NCBI RefSeq assembly: GCF_029783845.1
Contig: NZ_LWID01000001.1
Span: forward strand, 2,513,501 to 2,577,500
Reading direction: 5' to 3'
DNA length: 64,000 nt
Source of the DNA: Volucribacter amazonae
Lineage (GTDB): Bacteria; Pseudomonadota; Gammaproteobacteria; Enterobacterales; Pasteurellaceae
The notes under the pieces were generated by a model, which made no database searches, was not told the DNA's origin, and was given only the letters and a program-made list of their open reading frames with translations. Positions 52,263 to 60,773 of this stretch are shown here, piece by piece (the stretch's first letter is position 1; each line of letters starts with the position of its first letter). The translations under genes were made by a program, and so were the position numbers.

Positions 52263-55200
52263 TTATTGCTCTTGTGATGCCATTAATGACGCATTTCCAC
52301 CTGCGGCAGTGGTATTTTCACTACGAGAAAATTCATCATATAAGGCGATAACATCTTGGCTTTGTTGCCAATTATAATATTTAAAAATGGCTTTACTTTG
52401 TTCCGCTAACTGTGTTTTAAGTTTTTTATCTAATTGACCGAAATAGATCCCTTTTTGACAGTAACCAAAATCTTCTACAACCTTTACTTTAATAGTGGTT
52501 TGTTGAGCAAGAGGGTGGTCAGGTTTGACTAATATACTAAAACCAAACTGATTTAATTTACTTGCTGCTTGTTGTGATTCTTTGATGTTACCATTCAATA
52601 TTGCGACCTCAGAGGTACGATAGGATAAACTATTTTGTTCCCCAGTGATACTTTCTAGTATAGGTTTGGCTGTTAATAAGGTATGTTCATCGCCAAATTG
52701 GCTATAATATTGCGTGGCTTTGGTTAAACGTTGTAAATAAAATTCGCCACCTGCTTTAGGCCCAGTACCAGATAAATAATGCCCACCAAAAGGTTGTACC
52801 CCTACCACAGCACCAACAATATTGCGATTAATATAGAAATTGCCACAGTGCAAATGTTGTTCCACAAATTGAATTTGTTTACGAATACGGCTATGACAAC
52901 CACCTGTTAAAGCATATCCCTTAGCGTTGATTTCCGCGAAAATTTGGGCGAGCTGTTCTTTTGGATAACGAATAATATGCAAAATCGGGCCAAATACTTC
53001 TTGATTTAATTGGCTAAGATCATTAAGTTGATAAATGGCTGGTGCGACATAATAACCTTGCTCAGGCGTTTCTAATTCCATATAGCGTTTAGCAATTTTT
53101 CGCATTGCTGCTTTATGTTGTTCTAATCGTTGTTTTGCCTCTAAATCAATCACTGGGCCAATATCGGTGGTAAGTAAACTCGGATCACCCAATTTTAATT
53201 CTTGCATAGCTTGGCTTAACATTGTATAAATTTTATCGGCAATATCTTCTTGTAACAATAAAATACGCAATGCTGAACAACGTTGCCCAGCAGAATCAAA
53301 AGCTGAATTTAATACATCAGCAATGACTTGTTCAGGCAAGGCAGAGGAATCCACAACTAAAGCATTTTGCCCGCCAGTTTCAGCAATTAAGATAGGATCA
53401 TTATCCGCTTGAGCAAGTTGCTGATTAATCAATCTAGCGACTTCCGTTGAACCTGTAAATACCACTGCATCAAAAGGATATTGAATCAGTCTTGCTCCAA
53501 GCTCGCCATCACCTAATAAAAGTTGTAAGGCAGAGTGGGGAAGTCCTGCTTGATAAAATAATCGTGTTGCGGCAACCGCAATTAGGCTGGTTTGTTCTGC
53601 TGGTTTCGCCACAACATTATTGCCAGCAGCTAGACTGGCGGCGATTTGTCCAGTAAAAATAGCTAATGGAAAATTCCAAGGAGAAATACAAAGTACCGTC
53701 CCTCTCGGTTCAGCTAATTGATGATTTGAGGCTAAGGTTTCTAATTGCAAAGCATAATAACGTAAAAAATCCACTGCTTCTCGCAATTCAGCAATGGCAT
53801 TTGGTAAAGTTTTGCCCGCCTCTAAAATGGCTAATTTCATTAACAAACCATAATGTTGCTCAAATAAATCAGCGGTTTTAAGCAAAATTTTGGCTTTTTC
53901 CACCGCACTTTTTTGTTGCCAATCGTGGTTTTGTTGAGCCTGTTGGAATACATCTGCAACATAATCAGGATTAAAAAAGCAAACTTCTCCCACTGGTTCC
54001 AAGGTAGCGGGATTTTGTACAGTCTGACTAGTAAGATGATAATCTTTGCTACTTTCTATTGCGACTAAAGATTGTCCCAGCGGTATTGCGGCTTGATTAA
54101 GTGCGGTCGATAATTGGGCTAAATGCTGTTCATTACTAAGATCAAACCCTTTAGAGTTTTGTCGTTCTTGGAATAAATTTTGTGGTAAACGTACCGCTTT
54201 ATTAGGTTGCCCTTGTGATTTTGCATATTGTTGCCAAGGTGGTGTCATTAATTGTTCAGCTGGGATATGTGGATCAGCTAATTGGTGTACAAAAGAGGAA
54301 TTTGCTCCATTTTCTAATAAACGACGTACTAAATAAGCCAATAATGTTTCGTGCGTCCCCACAGGGGCATAAACACGCACTAAACGATCAAGATTTTGTT
54401 TGCCTACGACATTATTGTATAAGGTTTCGCCCATACCATGTAAACATTGAAACTCATAATGTTTATCTTGTCCAAGTTCATAAATCGTGCAAAGGGTTTG
54501 TACATTATGGGTGGCAAATTGCGGATACACCACATCTTGTGCCGCCAATAATTTTTTGGCACAGGCGAGGTAAGCAATATCAGTATGGTTTTTGCGAGTA
54601 TAAAGCGGAAAATCAGTTAATCCTTCGGTTTGTGCCCATTTGATTTCACTATCCCAATAAGCCCCTTTAACTAAACGAATCATCAAGTAAGACTGTTTTT
54701 GACGAGCAAGTTCAATCAAATAATCAATCACTTTGGCAGCACGTTTAGAATAGGCTTGTACCACAAAACCAATTCCCTTATAGCCTTGTAACTCAGGTTC
54801 ATCAATTAATTTTTCAATTAAATCTAAGGATAATTCAAGGCGATTAGCTTCTTCCGCATCAATGTTAATACTAATATTAAATTGTTTTGCCAATAAGAAA
54901 AGCTGTTTGACTCTTGGATAAAGTTCATTCATCACCCGTTCATATTGTGCTCGGCTATAACGTGGGTGAATTGCAGATAATTTAACGGAAATACTATTTG
55001 ATTGATAAATATCACGCTGTGCAGATTCTTGCCCTACGGCTTTAATGGCTAATATATAATCTTGTAAATAACGATCAGCATCTTGTTGTGTCATCGCCGC
55101 TTCCCCCAACATATCAAAGGAAAAAACATAACCTTGCGATAAACGGGGTTGAATTCGTGCTAATGCGTTGTCAATGGTTGTACCTGTTACAAATTGTTCA

Positions 55201-55721
55201 CCTAAGATTTTCATTGCTTTTATCATTGCAAAACGCATAGCAGGTGCCGATAAGCGAGCAAAACTACGGGTTAAAGCATTTGAAAGGGTAGTTTCATCAA
55301 AACTTTCACTTAATTTCTTACCTAGTAATAATCCATAACTGGCAGCATTAATAAATAAAGAAGAAGACTTATCAATATGTGCTTTCCAATCGCCTTCTTT
55401 TAATTTATCTTGAATCAATTCATCGCGAGTTTGAGCATCAGGAATACGCAATAATGCTTCAGCAAGACACATTAAGGCAATACCTTCATCATCGCCCAAA
55501 GAATATTCTTGCATTAAGGCATCAACGCTATAACGATTTTTCTTGGTTTGGCGAAGATGATTAATCAATTTGATTCCATTTTGTTTAATACGTTTTTCTT
55601 GATCAGGGCTAAAATCCAACGTTTGATATAATTCATCAACGACAGTTTTTTCATTAATGCGATAATAATCCGTAATAGCTTGACGTGATACTCCATATTG
55701 ACGAGCTAAATCAAAACTCAT
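52263..55721 (-). CDS. putA: Bifunctional proline dehydrogenase / P5C dehydrogenase PutA
   Basis: PutA oxidises proline to pyrroline-5-carboxylate with FAD, then to glutamate with NAD+. The 1152-residue protein has the proline dehydrogenase barrel (about 150-480, with RLVKGAYWDSEIKWAQTEG) and an aldehyde dehydrogenase domain (about 560-1020) with FTGSTEVARLINQQLAQ, the glutamate in IAETGGQNALVVDSSA, and catalytic Cys815 in SAGQRCSALR. It starts MSFDLARQYGVSRQAITDYY and lacks the ribbon-helix-helix repressor domain that E. coli PutA has at its N-terminus, so it is probably not a transcriptional repressor. GGAGG precedes the ATG. Confidence 0.94.
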   Translation of the reverse strand: MSFDLARQYGVSRQAITDYYRINEKTVVDELYQTLDFSPDQEKRIKQNGIKLINHLRQTKKNRYSVDALMQEYSLGDDEGIALMCLAEALLRIPDAQTRDELIQDKLKEGDWKAHIDKSSSLFINAASYGLLLGKKLSESFDETTLSNALTRSFARLSAPAMRFAMIKAMKILGEQFVTGTTIDNALARIQPRLSQGYVFSFDMLGEAAMTQQDADRYLQDYILAIKAVGQESAQRDIYQSNSISVKLSAIHPRYSRAQYERVMNELYPRVKQLFLLAKQFNISINIDAEEANRLELSLDLIEKLIDEPELQGYKGIGFVVQAYSKRAAKVIDYLIELARQKQSYLMIRLVKGAYWDSEIKWAQTEGLTDFPLYTRKNHTDIAYLACAKKLLAAQDVVYPQFATHNVQTLCTIYELGQDKHYEFQCLHGMGETLYNNVVGKQNLDRLVRVYAPVGTHETLLAYLVRRLLENGANSSFVHQLADPHIPAEQLMTPPWQQYAKSQGQPNKAVRLPQNLFQERQNSKGFDLSNEQHLAQLSTALNQAAIPLGQSLVAIESSKDYHLTSQTVQNPATLEPVGEVCFFNPDYVADVFQQAQQNHDWQQKSAVEKAKILLKTADLFEQHYGLLMKLAILEAGKTLPNAIAELREAVDFLRYYALQLETLASNHQLAEPRGTVLCISPWNFPLAIFTGQIAASLAAGNNVVAKPAEQTSLIAVAATRLFYQAGLPHSALQLLLGDGELGARLIQYPFDAVVFTGSTEVARLINQQLAQADNDPILIAETGGQNALVVDSSALPEQVIADVLNSAFDSAGQRCSALRILLLQEDIADKIYTMLSQAMQELKLGDPSLLTTDIGPVIDLEAKQRLEQHKAAMRKIAKRYMELETPEQGYYVAPAIYQLNDLSQLNQEVFGPILHIIRYPKEQLAQIFAEINAKGYALTGGCHSRIRKQIQFVEQHLHCGNFYINRNIVGAVVGVQPFGGHYLSGTGPKAGGEFYLQRLTKATQYYSQFGDEHTLLTAKPILESITGEQNSLSYRTSEVAILNGNIKESQQAASKLNQFGFSILVKPDHPLAQQTTIKVKVVEDFGYCQKGIYFGQLDKKLKTQLAEQSKAIFKYYNWQQSQDVIALYDEFSRSENTTAAGGNASLMASQEQ

Positions 55722-56405
55722 ATTGCCTCCAAGAAAAAATAAGGAAAATGGGGGATAGTATAGTACCTTAGTAAGTAACGAATATGTTTAAATCTTTAAC
55801 ATATTGTGAAGTACAAATTAATGTAAAAAAGAGAAAAAGACAATGGTTAATTGAAGAAAAATTTTATCTGAACGCATTATCATTAATTTTTTAATAAAAA
55901 ATACACTAAATAAATGAATAAAATCTAGCATATAGTGACAATGTCACTTAACTAGAGTTAAGTTTTTTAATTGGTTAATAGGAAAACCAACCCTAGATAT
56001 CCGAGCAAGCAAAAACATATCTTTTCTCTTATCTAATAACAGAAACCCTTTATTTATATTGATGTCCCTGTATTAATAATTTTTCATCATAAAATCTATA
56101 TTTTCCCTTTACACTATAAAATCAATAAGGATATTTAAACAAAAATGATTGTTACAGTGTTCAATATAGTAGCATTATGTCTTGCTTAGATAGTATTTGT
56201 TACCTGTGTATAAGTCTGTGATTTATTTATACCGTAGTTCCTACTTACCTTATAACTAATTTCGCATAATGTATATTATGTTAAATAATAAATTTATAAA
56301 TGTAACAGGCTAAAATGTTTATCTACCCTATATACGTTAAGAATGTGAACGACTATATTTCATTATTTCGGAATTATATGGATATGTATGAATAGATAAT
56401 TGAAA
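55722..56405. other. AT-rich non-coding region between putA and the DUF695 gene
   Basis: About 680 bases with no convincing gene. They hold the putA promoter region and two touching palindromes near 55934-55968. A MITE-end-like GTGAACGACTATA lies near 56346. A few ORFs under 20 codons, such as one at 56145-56189, have no support. Composition is very AT-rich throughout. Confidence 0.6.
55934..55968 (+). terminator. Adjacent palindromes with T-tract upstream of putA
   Basis: A 15-base palindrome AGTGACA-A-TGTCACT (55934-55948) touches CTTAACT-AG-AGTTAAG (55947-55962), which is followed by TTTTTT. The second looks like a rightward terminator with no gene before it. The first resembles a regulator binding site for divergent or putA control. 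Both readings are tentative. Confidence 0.4.
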
Positions 56406-56406
56406 A

Positions 56407-56427
56407 TGCCCAATAATAAATTGGGCA
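56407..56427 (-). terminator. Terminator of the DUF695/RraB-like gene
   Basis: TGCCCAAT / ATTGGGCA with a short AT loop (56407-56427), T-rich on the minus strand (ATTTTCAATT), just past the gene end. Confidence 0.65.
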
Positions 56428-56454
56428 ATTAGAGATTTGATGAATTTTGAGAAA

Positions 56455-57297
56455 TTAATGCAAGGCTTGCTGAGTTGATTTCGTTTCTTTACTCATCCAA
56501 CCAATATATTCACCATCAAAACGATCGGCTAAGATATTAAATTGTTCAACAAAATGAAAAATATCCCGATCATCTAATGTCATTTCATTGGTTAATGTTG
56601 CAACATAAATTGGTGTTTTTGCTGTTTTATTATCTTCCTCTTGTTCTGGTTCTTCTTCTTCAATACCATGTTGTAAATCAAAAAAATCAAAGAAATTGGT
56701 ATTAAAATTATCAATAAAACGTTGTAGGCTGTCTTCATTTTTAAAATGAAAAATATGTTCTACTGGTCTTCGTTCAGACAGATCATCGCCATTGGTTTGT
56801 AATATGGTTAAAATTTCTTCTGTGGCATTAAGTTTTAACTCTAATGGTGACGGCAATAGAAAATCAAAATAAATACTTGCTTGAGGATCTTGTTGTTGCT
56901 TAATATCAGTAATTGAATCAAATCCGTTAAGAATATCAATGACTTCTTTCGCATAATTTGTATAAAAATAGATTTCATTTTTTCCATTACCAATAACATG
57001 CCCTGAATATAATGTATCAGGTAAGGCATTTAATTGAGTAATGATTTTAACCATTTTATCAATTAAAATATCAGCTTGTGCTATATCAGGTAAACCATCG
57101 GAATTTGTATCCTCCACGTCATAAGTGAGGGAGAATTGAACAACAGAGGAAAAAGCGGTATCTTTAAAAATATCGGCTATGGCTAAATTGACGGAAAAGA
57201 TACATTCATTATGATTAATAATACTACGATAAACTTTCCAATTTTGTATCATTGATAATGTGTCGTTTAACTCATCTAATGTTTTATCTGTTTCCAT
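56455..57297 (-). CDS. DUF695 / RraB-like two-domain protein (TIGR01619-type)
   Basis: A 280-residue soluble protein. The N-terminal half (about 1-150) looks like DUF695, with QNWKVYRSIINHNECIFSVN and TLYSGHVIGNGKNEIYFY. The C-terminal half (about 165-275) resembles RraB, the protein inhibitor of RNase E: HIFHFKNEDSLQRFIDNF, an acidic linker EEEEPEQEEDN, and EQFNILADRFDGEYIGWMS. It fits the TIGR01619 conserved hypothetical family. A role in RNA turnover is only an inference from the RraB-like half. GGGGAGAGTT precedes the ATG. It stands alone. Confidence 0.7.
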   Translation of the reverse strand: METDKTLDELNDTLSMIQNWKVYRSIINHNECIFSVNLAIADIFKDTAFSSVVQFSLTYDVEDTNSDGLPDIAQADILIDKMVKIITQLNALPDTLYSGHVIGNGKNEIYFYTNYAKEVIDILNGFDSITDIKQQQDPQASIYFDFLLPSPLELKLNATEEILTILQTNGDDLSERRPVEHIFHFKNEDSLQRFIDNFNTNFFDFFDLQHGIEEEEPEQEEDNKTAKTPIYVATLTNEMTLDDRDIFHFVEQFNILADRFDGEYIGWMSKETKSTQQALH

Positions 57298-57512
57298 AAC
57301 TCTCCCCTATTTAATAAATTTTAGTGAGATAATCAAATATTCGTTCCATAATCTACCAAACTCTTATCAAGAAGTTAATCTTTATCGTATAAATTAAGCA
57401 AAAAATATTAAGATTTGTGACGGTTATCGAAAATTTACAGTAGTATTTTGTTGTTAAAAAAGGCAAAATATACACCTTGTTGGATTGATTGATATGAATA
57501 GAAGATTAAGCC

Positions 57513-58118
57513 ATGGAATTACTGATTGATTTTTTTTCAAATTATGGCTATTGTGCCGTACTTTTCGTGCTGATTATTTGTGGCTTTGGTGTGCCTATTC
57601 CTGAAGATATTACCCTTGTTTCAGGGGGAATTATCGCAGGGCTTGGTTATGCTAATCCTCACATTATGCTCGTTGTAAGTATGTTTGGCGTTCTCTTCGG
57701 CGATAGTATTATGTATTGGCTTGGACGCATTTATGGTGCCAAAATATTGAGAGTAAGAATTGTTCGCCGTTTTATTAATGTGCAACGTTTGCGTTTAGTG
57801 CGTGAGAAATTTGATAAATATGGTAACCGAGTTTTATTTATTGCTCGCTTTTTACCCGGATTACGCGCTCCTATCTATATGATTTCAGGCATTACTCGCC
57901 GTATAAGCTATACGCGTTTTGTTTTAATTGATTTTTTTGCTGCGATTATTTCTGTGCCGATTTGGGTTTACCTTGGTTATCATGGAGCAGCCAATTTAGA
58001 TTGGATTGAGCAACAAATTAAGCGAGGTCAAGTTGGTATTTATATTATTATTGCCATTGTTGCTCTTTATGTGATTTTTAAATTATATCGGGCTAAAAAA
58101 CGTAAGTCAGCCAAATAA
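57513..58118 (+). CDS. DedA-family membrane protein
   Basis: A 201-residue inner-membrane protein of the DedA / SNARE-associated superfamily, a group linked to recycling of undecaprenyl phosphate and other lipid carriers. Conserved features are GFGVPIPEDITLVSGGIIAG (about 24-44, with the acidic membrane residue), FGDSIMYWLGRIYG and the amphipathic FIARFLPGLRAPIYMISG (about 113-130). About four to five hydrophobic segments and a basic tail are seen. Which DedA subfamily it belongs to is unclear. Confidence 0.88.
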   Translation: MELLIDFFSNYGYCAVLFVLIICGFGVPIPEDITLVSGGIIAGLGYANPHIMLVVSMFGVLFGDSIMYWLGRIYGAKILRVRIVRRFINVQRLRLVREKFDKYGNRVLFIARFLPGLRAPIYMISGITRRISYTRFVLIDFFAAIISVPIWVYLGYHGAANLDWIEQQIKRGQVGIYIIIAIVALYVIFKLYRAKKRKSAK

Positions 58119-58130
58119 ATAAAATATATA

Positions 58131-58148
58131 TACCCCCAAATGGGGGTA
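58131..58148. terminator. Bidirectional terminator between the dedA-like gene and moaE
   Basis: TACCCCC / GGGGGTA (58131-58137 and 58142-58148) with a four-base loop between convergent genes; only weak T-tracts flank it. Confidence 0.65.
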
Positions 58149-58167
58149 TTCTACTCCCCTATGATTA

Positions 58168-58626
58168 TTACTTAAACCACCTTTCCATTGCCTGATCGTC
58201 AGTTTGCTTAGCCTCCACCCAGCGTTCGCCTGAACAGGTTGTTTCTTTTTTCCAAAAAGGGGCTTTGGTTTTTAGATAATCCATAATAAATTCATTAGCT
58301 TGATAAGCCTCTTTACGATGTGCGGAACTTACCCCTACCAAAACAATTTCATCGCCTGCTTTTAATTGCCCTACTCGATGAATAATGCTGATAGCTTGAA
58401 TATCCCAACGTTGTTGAGCTTGTTCCGCGATTTCTTTTAATACTTTTTCTGTCATTGCAGGATAATGCTCTAAATATAATTGCGACACCTGATCTCCTAA
58501 ATTAAGATCTCGTACTTTCCCTACAAAAATAACCACAGCCCCAGCAGATTGAGATTGAGCAAGCCACTGATATTCCTCATTTTGATCAAAGGACAATGGA
58601 CTGACCTGAATTTTAATATTATCCAT
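58168..58626 (-). CDS. moaE: Molybdopterin synthase large subunit MoaE
   Basis: MoaE pairs with MoaD to insert two sulfurs into cyclic pyranopterin phosphate, forming molybdopterin. The 152-residue protein shows AVVIFVGKVRDLNLGDQVSQ, IIHRVGQLKAGDEIVLVGVS, AHRKEAYQANEFIMDYLKT and the catalytic lysine in APFWKKE. I chose ATG 58626, one base after the moaD stop; the longer frame would run into moaD. It is the last gene of moaA-C-D-E. Confidence 0.95.
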   Translation of the reverse strand: MDNIKIQVSPLSFDQNEEYQWLAQSQSAGAVVIFVGKVRDLNLGDQVSQLYLEHYPAMTEKVLKEIAEQAQQRWDIQAISIIHRVGQLKAGDEIVLVGVSSAHRKEAYQANEFIMDYLKTKAPFWKKETTCSGERWVEAKQTDDQAMERWFK

Positions 58627-58627
58627 A

Positions 58628-58873
58628 TTATCCCCCCGTAACAGGTGGGAAAAAGGCAATTTCATCACCTGCTTGAATTGGGCTATCTAACGAAGATAAT
58701 GTTTGATTAACTGCTACAAGCACTTTTCCTTGTTGTAAGGCTAATTGCCATTTGTCGCCTTTTTGTACTAAATAATCTAATAATTGTTGAATATGCTCAA
58801 ATTTAGCCTCAAGCATTAATTCATCGGTATTGACTAATTCTCTAATTTGTCCAAAAAATAATATTTTTATCAT
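58628..58873 (-). CDS. moaD: Molybdopterin synthase sulfur carrier MoaD
   Basis: An 81-residue ubiquitin-like protein. Its C-terminal FFPPVTGG ends in the Gly-Gly that becomes a thiocarboxylate and donates sulfur in molybdopterin synthesis. Its start overlaps the moaC stop by four bases. moaB is absent from this operon, as in related Haemophilus. Confidence 0.95.
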   Translation of the reverse strand: MIKILFFGQIRELVNTDELMLEAKFEHIQQLLDYLVQKGDKWQLALQQGKVLVAVNQTLSSLDSPIQAGDEIAFFPPVTGG

Positions 58874-59373
58874 TTTGTTATCTCATTTATTGTTTCTTGT
58901 GGTACACAAAAATAACCTGATTTTCCACCGCACTTTTCTAACAAGCGAATCTGTTCAATAACAATATCTTTTTGTACTGCTTTACACATATCATAAATGG
59001 TTAAAGCTGCCACGCTTGCTGCCGTTAAGGCTTCCATTTCAACGCCAGTTTTACCTGTCAATTTGCAATAGCTTTCTATCCGTACCTGATTACTCTCAGG
59101 CAAGGGGCAAATATTGATTTCTACCTTGCTTAATAATAATGGGTGGCATAATGGGATCAATTCCCAAGTTTTTTTTGCCGCCTGTATGCCTGCAATGCGC
59201 GCCGTAGCGAATACATCGCCCTTATGGTGTTGTCCGTTTAAAATCATCGTTAATGTATTTTGTGACATTGTCACTAAAGCCTCTGCTCGAGCTTCTCGTA
59301 CAGTATCTTGTTTCAACGAAACATCAACCATATTCGCTTCGCCTTGGGCATTAATATGGGTAAATTCTGTCAT
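58870..59373 (-). CDS. moaC: Cyclic pyranopterin monophosphate synthase MoaC
   Basis: MoaC converts the MoaA product to cyclic pyranopterin monophosphate. The 167-residue protein has the active-site stretches GDVFATARIAGIQAAKKTWE, LIPLCHPLLLSKVEI, GKTGVEMEALTAASVAALTI and the catalytic lysine in YDMCKAVQKD. AAAGGAATATAAA precedes the ATG. It begins 18 bases after moaA ends. An uptake signal lies inside near 58927. Confidence 0.95.
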   Translation of the reverse strand: MTEFTHINAQGEANMVDVSLKQDTVREARAEALVTMSQNTLTMILNGQHHKGDVFATARIAGIQAAKKTWELIPLCHPLLLSKVEINICPLPESNQVRIESYCKLTGKTGVEMEALTAASVAALTIYDMCKAVQKDIVIEQIRLLEKCGGKSGYFCVPQETINEITK

Positions 59374-59391
59374 TTTATATTCCTTTATGAA

Positions 59392-60405
59392 TTAACCGCC
59401 AATGGTTGATAAATTAGCACGTACGCCAGTATCGCCCATATGTAAATAATGATGCTGCCGTTTATGTTGTAAGGCAGAAAATAAGCGTGCCTGTAATTGA
59501 GATTGTTGGAGATCAGATTGTAATAAATCTCTTAGTTCAATCCCCTCTTCGCCGAATAAACAAAGGTGCAATTTACCTCGAGCAGAAACTCTTAAACGAT
59601 TACAACTGGCACAAAAATTTTTCTCGTAGGGCATAATCAATCCCACTTCGCCCTGATAATCTTGATGATAAAACACTTTAGCAGGCCCATCACTTCGCCC
59701 TTTCAAACGCAATTTCCAGCCTTGTTGCAATAATTTTTTTTCCAATAATTGTCCTGATAAATGATATTGTTGGAAAAAATGATCCATATCCCCTGTTTGC
59801 ATCAATTCAATAAACCGCATTTGAATAGGTTTATCTTTAATCCAAGCTAAAAATTGCTCAAATTCACGCTCATTGAGTTGTTTCATCAATACTGCATTAA
59901 CCTTAACTTGGCGATAACCAATTTCTAAAGCCCGTTCAATCCCTCGCATTACTTGATAAAACTTATTTTCGCCTGTAATGATATGAAACATTTTAGGATC
60001 TAAACTATCCAAGCTCACATTAATTGACGTAATACCTGCTCTTTTCCAATTATCCACCTCGTTTGCCATACGATAGCCATTGGTTGTCAAGGCAATATTT
60101 TTTATGCCATCGATCACCTTAATTTGCTCAACAATGGATAAAAAATCTTTGCGTAAAGTAGGCTCACCACCTGTAATGCGGATTTTTTCTGTTCCCATGA
60201 CAACAAAGGCTTTTGCCACACGAATAATTTCCTCTTGCGTTAAAAAATGCGGTTTATTTTTTTCTGGTTGATAACCATTAGGTAAACAATAGTTACAACG
60301 AAAATTACAAACATCGGTAATAGACAAACGAAGATAATAATATTCTCGCTGGAAAGCATCAACCAAACGGTTAGCTCCCAACGACTTAATAGGAATGCGT
60401 TGCAT
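59392..60405 (-). CDS. moaA: Radical-SAM GTP 3',8-cyclase MoaA
   Basis: MoaA starts molybdenum cofactor synthesis by cyclising GTP with a radical SAM reaction. The 337-residue protein has the first cluster motif CNFRCNYC (Cys33, 37, 40), TGGEPTLRKDF for SAM binding, and the second cluster in FCASCNRLRVSARGKLHLC near residues 266-284. It ends in the essential Gly-Gly (STIGG). I chose ATG 60405; a TTG three bases upstream is less likely. A molybdenum-cofactor riboswitch lies directly upstream. Confidence 0.95.
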   Translation of the reverse strand: MQRIPIKSLGANRLVDAFQREYYYLRLSITDVCNFRCNYCLPNGYQPEKNKPHFLTQEEIIRVAKAFVVMGTEKIRITGGEPTLRKDFLSIVEQIKVIDGIKNIALTTNGYRMANEVDNWKRAGITSINVSLDSLDPKMFHIITGENKFYQVMRGIERALEIGYRQVKVNAVLMKQLNEREFEQFLAWIKDKPIQMRFIELMQTGDMDHFFQQYHLSGQLLEKKLLQQGWKLRLKGRSDGPAKVFYHQDYQGEVGLIMPYEKNFCASCNRLRVSARGKLHLCLFGEEGIELRDLLQSDLQQSQLQARLFSALQHKRQHHYLHMGDTGVRANLSTIGG

Positions 60406-60413
60406 CAAGACAC

Positions 60414-60520
60414 CTTTCTAAATACGAGAGGATAAATCGTTTCCAATCTTATCCTTGGACAAAAATTTGTCGGCTTGTAAACCATGCTATCTAAACAGTT
60501 TAGGTCAACAAGCTCGGAGT
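60414..60520 (-). promoter_or_regulatory. Molybdenum cofactor (Moco) riboswitch before moaA
   Basis: On the minus strand, about 105 bases from ACTCCGAGCTTGTTGACC to CTCTCGTATTTAGAAAGGTG precede moaA. The 3' part matches the E. coli moaA leader as I recall it (CTCCCGTATCTGGAAAGGTG before the start codon), including the ribosome site within the closing helix. Internal pairs such as GGATAA / TTATCC are visible (TCCAAGGATAAGATTGG and GATTTATCC). The known Moco RNA motif represses moa expression when cofactor is plentiful. Confidence 0.78.
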
Positions 60521-60690
60521 TATGCAAATAAATTTTGATCATTCTAAAATAGAAAGAAATAAATGTACAATCGGCAAGGAAAAAATAACCTTATTGAGGT
60601 AACTATTATAAGGATAGAAGGTAAATTAGTTATATAAGTAAGTATACAAAGGGTATGTAATCGTTCTATTTTAAAAACATGCTTCGTTAT

Positions 60691-60707
60691 TATAGTCGTT
60701 TCAAATA
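60691..60707. repeat. Single end of the TATAGTCGTT palindromic repeat
   Basis: TATAGTCGTTTCAAATA in the gap between moaA and ybhK; it matches the right-end version of the repeat. No second end is convincing nearby, although CGTTCTATTTTAAAA at about 60663 may be a remnant. Confidence 0.45.
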
Positions 60708-60773
60708 TCGCTTATTTATCTCTTCGTCAAAAAATGCTATCTTTCTCGGCAAATAATTGATTTGAGATAAATT

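Noticed and set aside
56145..56189. Short hydrophobic ORF (MIVTVFNIVALCLA)
   Set aside because: Only 14 codons in AT-rich DNA with no well-spaced ribosome site; chance is likely.
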